A stretch of 64,000 nt of DNA from Undaria pinnatifida. Taxonomy: Eukaryota; Sar; Phaeophyceae; Laminariales; Alariaceae. The position numbers and the translations under genes are program-made. The notes beneath the pieces were generated by a model. That model was not told the origin of the DNA, searched no databases, and saw only the letters and a program-made list of their open reading frames with translations. The DNA is taken from positions 2,851,001-2,915,000 of the forward strand of contig JABAKD010000017.1 of assembly GCA_012845835.1 (NCBI GenBank), written 5' to 3'. Within the stretch, counting starts at the first letter, position 1. The number at the start of each line of letters is the position of its first letter. Positions 12,161 to 23,600 of the stretch are shown here, in pieces.

Positions 12161-12319
12161 TAGGTGAAACGCACTCATGATCATGGCTCGAATGATTCTT
12201 GTTGGAATATACTTCGGCTTCCTCCTGCTCGTGCGCGACCGTCCGGCCGCCATAGCTATCCCCGAAGTATCAGAGTAGCGATGAGCCCAGCTGGGACGTT
12301 CATTGTCGGCCGTGGTGTC
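12161..12319. other. Spacer between repeat copies B and C
   Basis: No gene or repeat recognised. Confidence 0.4.
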
Positions 12320-13900
12320 AGATACACCCAGAACTTAAATATCCCCGGGAAAAATCTTCCACATATACGTGTCCTTCCGGACATTTACTTTGCGATGCCT
12401 CACAGCTGCGCTCCGAGTATAAGCAACAGCCTTCCTGCTCAATATACAACACAGTGAGGTCTTTCACATCTACAGAAGGAATAAACCACATGGGAAACCT
12501 AAAAATAAAACATTGAACGAATACATCAAAGCTAAGCAGCATCAAACCGTGTAATAAACGACAACAACCTCCGTGGTGGAAACCTTTTCTGCGAACGTCG
12601 GTATATCGGAGATAAAACGGCATTTCTTCAAGCGCACGATTTTATAACCAAAAACAAAGAAACTGCCAATGTAAAACGCCAGTGGTTTTACGGATAACAT
12701 TTACCAATATCAATACTAATTTCCGAATAGCAAACCGCATCTATCTCCCAAAAAAGTGTTTTTCTTCAAATCCTGTACTGCCACGTTTACATCAAATGTA
12801 TGGATTATTCATCTGTCACGTCAAATACTTCACGCTTGGACGTAATGCTAATCGTCTCCTCCGATTGGCATGTTCTCTGTTACCCTACAACACCCTCCTG
12901 GTCAAAATATCAGCACCTTGCACTATCTCTGTGTTCATCCGTTGTGAATCAACGCAACCCTACCCTTTCATCCAGGCCAAAACAACATAAGAACCATCCC
13001 ATGTCTATGAAGTTGAAGCAAAAAATCCTCCGTGCGGTCGCATTGCAACACCCGTGTTTTAGGATGAACGCGTTGAGCACGTAGGCGTTCGAGTTTCACA
13101 CCAAAACCTGTCATGAATATGAGACGATTCTTAACACGGTCTTGACTGGAATGAAGAAGTAGGTCTGCGCTGAATCGAAGTGGAGGAAAATACATAAAGT
13201 GAAAGGAGTCAATATCATATTATGTTTTAGGGGGACAGAGAGAACGTCCTAATTGGAGGAGACGAATAGCATCACGTTCAAGTGAAAATTGTTGCGCTTG
13301 GCAGACGGATACTCCGACCATTGACCTAAACGTGGTATACTTGAACATACACGCGTTCCATGATTAGGTCATATTCTTGAGGCGCCTCAAGTTTAGATGG
13401 CGGGATAGCGGAGGATTTTTGTGTTTGATTTGGCCCGCCTGTAAACCTTCTCACGTTGATGCGTCGTTTCACAACGCAGTCGTCATTCCGTTTGGCCTCG
13501 CGGTCATCAGCCACGTGCAGGGCAGCTCGCCGGCAGAAGGAGAGTCCCTCGTCTCCTTACGGGCGTGGTACCGAGTTCTTCCGAGGGACGGGGGGGGGGG
13601 CGTCAACGCCTATATTTCCTCAGGTGTATGCTGACGATGCGGTCTCGGTAGAGCCGCGGTGGCCCCCTTTAGGCGGATGGTGTGTGACGACGTGGAAGAG
13701 CATGGAATCCGATTGTGGTCTCTCTTTCAGTGCACGATAAACAGGCTAGTCTCCCTGGTAGGTCCCGGAAAATGGTTCCGCGTGGAACACGCTGTTTGAG
13801 GTGTTGGGGATGGGCGCTTGTTGCAGTCGCTATGACGATTTTCTTGCGGCAGGCCAAGTTGACGCCGAATCGCTCCGGAATCCGAGTTGCTTTCGTTGAC
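12320..13900. repeat. Old tandem repeat unit, copy C (most complete)
   Basis: Third copy. Its first part (12320-12800) matches A upstream of the fold-back core (4010-4500). Its core (12800-13370) matches all copies. Its last part (13440-13850) matches the end of B. A full unit is therefore about 1.6-1.8 kb. No conserved reading frame was found across copies, so I cannot say whether it is a decayed transposon or a satellite-like duplication. Confidence 0.6.
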
Positions 13901-14787
13901 GGGAGACTTGTTGCACGTCGTGCGGTGGTGAGGCCGGGCAAGGTTTCCGTAAGACATATGCCTAATGGGCTGTGCATACCCCCCCTACAGGTTTTGGCAC
14001 GAGGCATTCCAGGTCCCGGCAGGGGGGGGGGAGGGGGAGTTGTCGTCGTCGAGTCGCGTACGCGATCGACTCCGTCGCGAGTTTCACGAGTACATTTCGT
14101 TTTGGTGTTTGCTAGTAGACCCGGCGGTGTCGGTCACGGCCCACATGGTCATTCAAAGTTGGTTCACGGTCATGTGTCGGCGGGAATTCCCCCCCGCTTC
14201 GCCTACCGGTCTCTTAAGATATGCCTTTTACGGGGATAATCCCATCCCCTCGCTGGGTCCGGCGGGGAAGGTGTTGTGTCTGTGTTTCATGTCTGAATTG
14301 TTTTCTGATGGCACGGTGGGACGAGATGTTCGCCATCGATTTGGAGGTGGTGCACTCCGTGCATTGCATGTCGTGGGACGACGCTGCGTTTCACACCGCC
14401 ACACAGTTCGTTGGGTGCGATGGCGAAATGCCGGCAAGGTATGTATGTAGAGTTGCGTTGTTCTCATGTTATGGCAGGGGTAGCACATTGAAGCCAACAA
14501 GTTATGACGAACAAAGCGCCTTTCCTGAGGCAATACTGATACTCACTGCATCATCAGAACCCAAACTACACTTTGCATAATGTATCAATTCGGCACATCA
14601 CCTAAGTCATGGGATTGTTCATCGGGGTGCACTTTCATTTTTTCTCAAAGTTGTTTTTTGGTGACGAATAGAGCTCTCCAAGAGACAAGCCTTGGAAGTA
14701 CATGGATGCACTCCTATCGTAGCATGTACCTTGGCAAGCGCATACAGGCGACCAGGAACAGAGTCACTCAGTGCAAACAGCGTACGC
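13901..14787. other. G+C-rich stretch, no gene recognised
   Basis: Open frames of 160-174 codons occur on the plus strand (13715-14450), but they overlap frames of similar size on the other strand and show no family features. They begin inside repeat copy C. I treat them as G+C-driven chance frames. Confidence 0.45.
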
Positions 14788-15045
14788 GTGCGGACACGGA
14801 ACGGGGTTCGCGGTTCGAGATCGACCGTTAGGGTCGATCGGCTTTGGACCAGAGCTACGGTAGGGCGGGGTACCCCCATTCACTACCATGTTGGAGCTAC
14901 TCGCATGAGTGACTCCGTGCGGACACGGAACGGGGTTCGCGGTTCGAGATCGACCGTTACGGTCGATCGGCTTTGGACCAAAGCTACGGTAGGGCGGGGT
15001 ACCCCCATTCGCTACCATGTTGGAGCTACTCGCATGAGTGACTCC
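14788..15045. repeat. 129-bp tandem repeat, two copies, each with a hairpin
   Basis: Unit 1 (14788-14916) and unit 2 (14917-15045) differ at only a few positions. Each holds an 8-bp perfect stem, GATCGACC / GGTCGATC, with a 5-nt loop, and a GGTTCGAG stretch that only loosely resembles a tRNA B box. The near identity indicates recent duplication. Confidence 0.88.
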
Positions 15046-16438
15046 GTACCTCACGGACAAAAATACTTTAGGTAAAATTCTGGGCGCAGCGTAGCTTACC
15101 ATTCCATTGCGGATTGATATCGCAAAATAGAAAATAACAGCACGAAAGCTCAAGACCGCAAGAGGACTGGGGGGTTATTCGCGCGAGTGACTCCAAACCA
15201 CTGGGAAAAAAAGCCTCCAAAAGTGACCCCCTTACCATACCCTGCGTGTGTGTATGCTACTGCCCATATGTTCGAGTTGACGTCATGCTTCTTTTTTCTT
15301 CCCGACCCACCCCCCTTTTCCTCGTCGGTCGTTATGGCAACTCCGTAAGAGTGGCGAGATGCGGTCATGCTCAGCTAGCATTTAAGGAGGAAGTTGCGAA
15401 TTCAGGTCATAACCTCGATGAGTCCGCCATGCTCTCGATGCGAATTGGAGGTGTGTCAATGCCTGTGGCCGGAGGAGACATGTCGGAACGAGTGAAGCAG
15501 AGAGGGGAGGTGGAATCCGACGCGTACAAAGCATACCCATACGCGAAATGATATCGAAGACGCAAGTGCAAGGCGAGGCAAGGGGGTGACGTAAGCCAGT
15601 TGTGGCAAGCGAGGGGAAGGGGAGACAACAAAGGGAAGTAAATATATCTGATATGGCGTTGGAAATTGCAGCTCGTGTACGGCAACAATAAAAGCCTCAA
15701 ATCACCTCGGAGTTGGAGGAATCGCATGAGACTGCAGTACCTATCGGAGGCTTGGTCGTCCGAGACAACTGTTCTAGGCGGTACAGCACCATATTGGGAA
15801 CCCGGCTGGTGTCACAGTAGGGGGAGAGAGGCCGCAAGAGCATGGGCGATATGCACACGCGGTTGCAGGAGGCTGCGGTCGATGCATCTAGCCGACGGGA
15901 GAAATCTCTCTCTCCACGACTCGGAAAAACAACAATGACAACGCACAACAAAATCTGGAAGTCATTAGCGTAGAACGCACCCATTCCCAAATCAGAAATT
16001 CAGCCTAGTCCAGTCTCCCTGTTTCTTATTGCAACAACTGTCGCGTGCCTCACTTCATGCTCCTTTCGACAGCAGCACCCCCTATAGCGATAAATCGAGC
16101 GTCAGACACATGAGCGCTAAACATATTTTTTCCCACTGCTGAACTACTCGTACTAAACGCGAACTACTCGTACTACACGCTCCGGTCCCCCAGATCCGAT
16201 ATCCCGCATGCATGCTTCCCTGCTGCGGCCCCTTTCAACATATCCACCACAAAAAAATGCAGAGCACGCGTGCGCCATATCCCCCCCTCCTCATGCGAGA
16301 ACAAGAAAGGAAATACATGGCAGAAAAAAAAACAATACACAACAACCAAAATTTCAAAACAAACGTTCAAAAGAGGTATATATCGTACAGCGCCTATATT
16401 ACCACCCAACCGTCATCAGAGCTGACGCAATGTTGCAC
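15046..16438. other. Intergenic DNA, no gene recognised
   Basis: Short frames only. No repeat, tRNA or splice-linked exons seen. Confidence 0.5.
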
Positions 16439-16800
16439 CTTGAATTTTGAATTTTGAATCGTCTACCCTCAACACTATTGAATGTCCACTCTTTCATTTC
16501 CCAGCTTCAAGCCTATATCTTGAAGTGTCAATGGTCAACTTCAATCTTTAATTTTCACTTTTCAACCTCAAAGCTTCGATGTTCGTTTTTCGTAACCATT
16601 AATCAATCTCCGACTTCAACATTCAATATTCAAGTGCCAACGCCCAACATTATGCCCCATTATTCAATTTCAATTTCAGTTTTCACCGTTCAAGAATGAA
16701 GTATTAACTTCAACGTTCAATTTTCAATATCTATTTTTTCAAATTTGAAATTTGAACCTTCAAGCCTCAATTTCCAAAATTTCAATCTGCACATAAAACG
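16439..16800. repeat. A+T-rich low-complexity tract (TTCAA-like)
   Basis: Dense irregular repetition of TTCAA / TTTCAA / CTTCAA words over about 350 bp. No coding potential. Confidence 0.7.
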
Positions 16801-17544
16801 AGCGGGTAAAATCGTAAAATCATGTGAGGCTGTCGGGGCCATACGACTTTTAGTTGCTGCCGTACGTCCACACTCTACAACGAGCCGAAAGCCAACATAA
16901 TCTCGAAGAAAAAACCGGTCAAGCATCGATAACACCTCAATCATGTCTCGGCGAAGAAGTCGCTCATGTCTCGACGAAGAGCTCACTCAAGTCTGCAAGA
17001 AACATATCGATCAGCTATCAATTCAAATTCAAATCAAGCGTCCACAAAAACTAAACCAAGTTTCGGTGAAAAAAGGGCCTACCAAGTGAACTGTATCAAA
17101 GCCTCGTTGACAAATCCACTCCAATCTCGATGACCAGCCCAACAAAATCTCGATGACAATTCTAATCCAAGATGATGGGGGCTCGTTCATGATTCCGTGA
17201 AAGGTTCAACCAATTATGGAGAGAAATCTGAAGAAAATAAAAACAGTTCTCTTAACCCTTTTGCTAGAGCACTATTTTTTACACCAATGCCCAGTGCTTC
17301 CTTCCCAAAAGTGGGTATTCAGTTGTAAAGAGCGCAATCAAGTTTCGGTGAAAAATCCAGCCATGTGTTGCCGAAACGTCGCTTTTCATCAATTCTCCAT
17401 CAAGAGCCCAATAAACGTTTGTCGATTAAGTCTATCAACTCTAGTCCAAAAATAACAAATTTATAGCAGATCAAGATGAAGACGGCCCAATCAAGCTTTG
17501 GTGAACAGCTCCATCTATTCTCGACTAAAATTCGACATTTTGCA
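16801..17544 (-). repeat. Degenerate short repeats past the DGAT2 stop codon
   Basis: Words like CTCGATGA(A/C), TTTCGGTGAA and CTCGACGA recur at irregular 20-60 bp spacing (near 16903, 16949, 16972, 17062, 17103, 17129, 17150, 17343, 17421, 17498, 17522). The one at 17552-17562 is part of the last exon, where the minus strand reads TGTTCATCGAG before the stop. The tract looks like a decayed array related to the end of the coding sequence. It probably includes the 3' UTR. Confidence 0.45.
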
Positions 17545-17644
17545 CTAAGTCTCGATGAACAGTTCTTTGTCTTTGTAGTCCGGGAGACGCCCTTTGTACG
17601 TGTCGAACAGCCGTTTTACTTCTTTCACGTATATGGCGTGGTAC
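17545..17644 (-). CDS. DGAT2-like exon 7 (C-terminus)
   Basis: Completes Lys287 and encodes YHAIYVKEVKRLFDTYKG followed by RLPDYKDKELFIET and TAG. Acceptor GGTTCAG follows a pyrimidine-rich tract next to a 20-nt homopolymer. It matches the conserved C-terminal segment of algal-type DGAT2 proteins as I know them. Confidence 0.9.
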
Positions 17645-20600
17645 CTGAACCGTAACGACCACATGAAGGAGGCGAACGGAGGAGGCGGAGGGGGGGGGGG
17701 GGGGGGGGGGCAAGCTTGAGCAAAAAGGAAAGAAAAAACAAGAAGATACGAATGAAACAAGATATTAGGCAATAAATAAAATGAAAAATAAAGAGTGCAC
17801 AAGAACCAAATACCAGATGGCGAGGAAAAGATAGAAAAAAAATGGAAAAAATGAGCCACTTGGCATGTTGCGCATTCTGTACTCGTACTAGTACGAAACT
17901 GTTGATTACTACCCGATTGAATATAAACGCGACCGATACAGTTTACTGTACCTCGTATATGCTGGTACGCAACAATCATACCTGTACACCGTACAAGGTT
18001 CCCCTCCGGGAAGTGCTGAGGGGAGTGGCGCAAGGACACATTATTATCACTACCGGACGCAATGACCATTTATTATTATTGCACATACAAAAAAACTTGC
18101 CCGGAAAAGTAATGAATTCGCATTTTACCCGCAGTAATACTTCATGGGTGTACTCAATAACAGTACTTTTAGCACTTTTTGGGTACTCGATATAACCGTG
18201 CCCACGACCGATCTATTGTTGAGAAAATACACACACCACCACTTCTTGACAACACACAAAATTTGTACACCGTATGATACGTATGATTTCGAGAAGAGCG
18301 TCACACGTCGAACTGCAGCTTAGGGACCGCCAGGAAGCGAGAAGGGGCACGTGTGGCGTGGGATGCGGCTTACTGTAGAATATTATGTAAAGAGCACTTC
18401 TTGATAACGAGGGAGCAAGAGGACAATACGTGACAGGCTATGACAAAAGCAACTCGCCGCCGTAAAGAGAGGATACGGCACGCGCACACGGTCCTGCCTG
18501 TAGCGTTTTGCTCTTCGCATGCTGCCTGCTGTCTGTCATTTGTGATCTTCGCAAAAGAAACAGAAAACAATGCCTCTGTGGACGTAAATGTATACGTAAG
18601 GATGGGTTGGTATCTAAATTAATACTATTACGAAGGTCCCTTATGTTTTCGAATCGATGGACACGCGCACCCAGAGCGGCAGCACAGCAGAAACGTTTGG
18701 TATGGCGGGGTAACAAACTATTCATATGACAGGCTCAGACACAAGCAACTCGACGAAGCATAGCGAGGACACGCCACGCGCACATAAATGGCGTCACCTA
18801 CCGTTGCTGTTGTGCGGCAGGGTTGTAGCGTTGCACTCTCCGCATATTGTCTGTTGTCTGTAATCTGCGATCTTACATAGTGTTGCCTACCACTGCTGCT
18901 GTGCGGCAGAGTTGTAACGTTGTGCTCGCTTGGTATGGTACGATATCATATACGAAGCACACCAACATGGACATAAATATAAGAAACGTTTGAGTACTAA
19001 TATGATATTCAAACGATCCTTACACTTTACGCCGGCATGTCACTTGACACAGAAGCAGCAGTAGCAGCAGCAGCGTTAGTGGCGTATAGGCGGGTAGAGC
19101 ATCGCAGGCTCCGATCAAAGCAATTAGCTACTACAACAGCAGCCACACGCGCATAAAGTTGAAGGCTGCTGCTGCTAGATTGCTGGGCGGCAGGATCGTA
19201 GCGTGGTGCTCTGTGCAACAATAGGGAAATGTACGTGTACCATCTACGTGCAGAAAAACCCGGTTTGCATCCAAATCTTACGTGCGTACAACGGGGGTAG
19301 GGGATGCGGAAACACCATCCCCGGGGATGTTGCGAAAACCCGGGGATTTGCCCCAAGTATGCCCAAGGCCAAACGAGGTTAAACGGTTTGCCACGCGCGA
19401 CACACTGCACGGATCGCGCCCGAAACTCCGGCAACGTGACGCCAACGGTCGAATTGTGCCCACCCCATCCTACGTTTCGGACAAAGGTGCCAGCACGAAG
19501 AGATGTGCCCGAAGAAAAGAAAAAAACGACAATTATACGTATACATATGCGTTTTGGTGTACCGCATGCCAACGGGACGCAAGAAAATTAAAAGCGAAAA
19601 CTCACTTGTCCACGTCCTCGTCTGAGGGAAACTCCTTCTTTGGGACACCAATCGGCTTACCCGTAACGCAGATCACCTGAAGGGAAACAAACAAAACCAC
19701 AAAAAACAACACAGCAACCCACGATTAGCGACAGACACAAATCACGATAGACACTGTTAACGCCGATACGTATGGTGAGATGAGAGGCGGAGGGGGTGTA
19801 TGGAGCGCCCAACAGCAGGCCAGGGTGTTCGACGGACAGACGGACGCACGGTTGAGGCGTTTTTGAGGGGGGGGGGGGGGCTTCGAAGTTACAAGGTACT
19901 TTGCGAGAAACGACTACAATAGCATGAGGTATGGTTCGCGTCAGGCACGATACGCGAGAGGCCCTATTGCCGCGGGTCAGGAACAGCGCGAGGAAACAAG
20001 AACGACAGACAAGGTTCGCACACTTCCCACACTACCCAGAAAGTTGCTCTCCCCCGGTGGCTATCTCCACCGCACCAGATACCCTACAACCTATCGCTCC
20101 CACGGGATGGTAAGGTAAGGTTGCTCTCCCCCGGTGGCTATCTCCACCGCACCTGATACCCTACAACCTATCGCTCCCACGGGATGGTCAGGAGGCAATG
20201 GGGAGTGGAGGGGGGGGTACTTTTCACGCGTAACCGTAGTCGTAGTCGTATGAGGGAGGGGGGGGAGGGGGGGGGGGGGGGTATGGACCGCCCGACGACA
20301 GTCCAGGCAGATCGACGGACACACAGCCGACGCCTTTTAGAGGCGGGTGGGGTGCGGAGCGAAAATCCTCGCAGGGCATCGGCATCGGCAGACCCCATCG
20401 CCCCCAGAGCCCTGAGGCGAGACGGTAAGAAAGCGGGGGGGGTGGGGGTGTACTCACTAGCATGCATGGACGGAGTCGTAAAACCATAGACCACCGCATC
20501 CCTACAACGCCGGGCCGGAGTACGTCGGGTTGTCACCGACCAGGCACACATGGGCACACATGGCTTGCACCAATGGTGAAACACCGTGAGTTGTTCTGCA

Positions 20601-23600
20601 GTCAAACGAAGCGAAGCTGCAACCTGCTATATATAACGACCGCTTGTGAAGCGGGGTTCAGCACCTCGTGCGCGTACTTGTGGGTTGCAGCATCTAGTGA
20701 CTTGCTATAGCTTTCTGGTGTGACCACTTCCAGAGACAGCGATAAGCATACTACCAGGTATGAAACTATCTCGTGGCTGCCTGGCCATAAACACAGCACC
20801 TGGTATGGTCACTTCCAGAGGCAGCGATGGGCATACTACGAAAATTCCCTAGTGGCCGCCTGACCATATACACACAACTTGGTGCGTGATACGAATACCC
20901 CCCTTGCACGGAGTTAAGGTTTATGACCCCGTACAAGACACCCTTGACAGACTTGCATTGGGTTGTTCTGCTTGTTGCAGCTGCAGCCGATTGCGTGGAA
21001 AAGGCAAAGGCGGCTGCGCTCGCCGTGCGTTTTCAGGAGACGGGTTACATGGTGGGCCCCGGAATTGGCAGCCCAACTTCGGAGGCCACGCTGTAACCTG
21101 TCCGTGCGAACGCGCTGCGAGCAATCGTCTGTTCATATTCCTCGATTATCAACTGGAATTACCACACGCAGACATGCTCAATACGGGTTATACAGGGGTG
21201 TGCTTAGTAAGGTGACTATTAATACGTATACAAGGGTGTGCTTAGTAAGGTGACTATTAATAATACTTTTACGGGTGTAATACTGGGTGATAAAGCTACG
21301 CAACTGTGGTCAAATATTAAAGTTACACAACTACCCGGATATAGCAGGTCGATCCCAGGGTACGTAGTACCTGGTATTATCGTGGGCACGGTATAAGGGC
21401 TCGGAAATAAATACAGGGGTACGTAATGACAAAATATTTACTACAATGGGATAATGTATCTTTTCAGGGGTTGGTAATTAATTGATTAATCAATAATATC
21501 ACAAGTTCTATCTTCAATTAAATTATTTAGCGTGTTAAATGACTGAATATAGAACACTACAAAATTGATGGTTTTGTCTGGGGGGAAGAAGGGGGTTGGT
21601 TTATAATTTTTCCTTTTTGGGGATTCGTGGAGACTGTATGATCTAACTCGGCCACCACCCGTGGTTACCGAAACAAAAAAATAAAACATGTACCGTGATT
21701 GTCTAGCTCACACAGTGAGTGGCGTGTTTTAAGCGTCGATGCCAACCGACGCCAACCCCAAGTGGAGGGTGTACTCATTTCATGCATAGCCGTAGTCATG
21801 ACCATAGACCCTCGCATCCCTACAATTCCGAGACAATCCTCCTGGGGGGTACTGGAACACGTAGTAGCAGCCCGGGAGGATGAACTGATTGACGGATACA
21901 CGGCAGTCGAGGCGTTTTTGAGGGGGGGAGGGGGGGGGGTATGCCTTGCAGGGCATCGGCAACGGCAGACCCCATTGCCGTCGCAGCATGGCACAGAGGC
22001 AATGGGGGAAGACGTGGGAGGTGAAACTACTGTACGTAGTATGGAGCACCCAATATAACCCAGACACATTGACGAACAGATAGGTACACGGTGGAGTCAT
22101 TTTTTACGGCGAGCGGGGTTACCTTGCAGGGCATCGGCACCGGCAGACCCCATCGCCCCCATAGGATAGTGATGCTCACGCCGAGCTTGCGGCTGATGTT
22201 CGTCAGCATCGGGTGTCGGATGATCTGTGCGCGCGGCAGCGACAAAAATGAAAACAAATAGCACGAATGTAACCGATGGCTGATGATTATGTTTCCTAAA
22301 TGTACAATCGTGTATTGCTTTCAACGAAACGTACAATCGTGTGTTACATACAAATTGTGAAGGGGTTAGGAGATGGAGGAGGCGGGGGGGGGAGCGGGGA
22401 GTTTGGCACCCCCCCCACCGCTCCCCTCCTAAACTCCCACACGCCATATATTCCATCTCCCAAACCGTGGAATTGTCGAAAGAGTAGCAGGGCACCCAAA
22501 ATTCCGCACGCCATCCACCTCACCTCCAAAACCGTGGTGTTGCCGAAATAGTAGCAGGGAATCACCTCGCTCCCCGTGCGCATTGCCAGCTTGATGAACC
22601 CCTTCCTCTTCCCCACGTACAACCTCTCCTCAGCAGGTGTGGACATAAACAGCTCCTACCGTATACCAGGTACCGTGATGAAACGTGGTTTGTCAGGCGT
22701 TAGTCAACAAGCAGGTGGGGCGGGGGAGGGGTGACACAGGAACGATTGCGGAGGGGGGAGGGGGGGGGGCTAAGGAGAGGGGGGAAGGGGGGTGATTCAG
22801 TTGGACTGAACCACCCATAATATCTGTATCCGGGGGGTGATTCAGTTGAATTAAACCACCCGTAATATCTGTATCCGTCCATCCGGGACAAAAACCTTTC
22901 CTCCGCAGACATAAACAGCACCTACCTGGTATATCCGTGTTAATAGTGCTCATTGACACGCCACACACTCACCTGAATCATAGACATGTCTCCCCACAAA
23001 TAACTATTGACACGCCACACACTCACCTAAATCATAGACATGTCCCCCCACAAATTAAATAATTTGTGGGGGGACATGTCTATGATTTAGGTGAGTGTGT
23101 GGCGTGTCAATGAGCACTATTAACACTGCTGTACGCACACAAACAACAAACACATACCCACCCAATTATGGGTACACCCTCATCTATACACAAAACCGCG
23201 GCGAAACGGCAATCAATCACCGAATCTCACTATCAGACAGCCCACGAATGAATTGGTACACAAATGCACCGATTGCAACGAGCACACACCTCGCACTGAA
23301 CAGCCATTGTAGTCAGACAAAAAGCGGCCTCGAGTTTCGCGCTCAACCTTGGCTCATTAAAAACTCCCCCGTTTTGTGTACTTGACCCCAACCCTTTCAC
23401 TACTGTATGCATCAAATGACACAAAACATACGTGGAAGTTCTAAATGTGTTAAGGACAAAGACGTCCGTTGACGGCGTAGTTTTGGCCCGTCAAGGTCTC
23501 TTTAGACTTTCAATACTACCATATGAGTAGTGCGGGGAGGTCCTTGACGGCCGTCCGTCAAGGGGCGAAAATGCCGTCGACCGACACTTTAGGTGAAGAG

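Larger units (their letters stand above)
19790..22110 (-). repeat. Repeat block with copies of the DGAT2 exon 5 donor edge (intron 5)
   Basis: The end of exon 5 (minus strand GGGTCTGCCGGTGCCGATGC and on) recurs at about 21941-21985 and 20366-20412. A flanking intron segment, with GACGGACAGACGG and GAGGCGTTTTTGAGGGG, is present at about 19812-19880, 20277-20345, 21888-21940 and, more diverged, 22043-22110. The nearer exon-edge copy has GC instead of GT at the donor. Confidence 0.78.
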
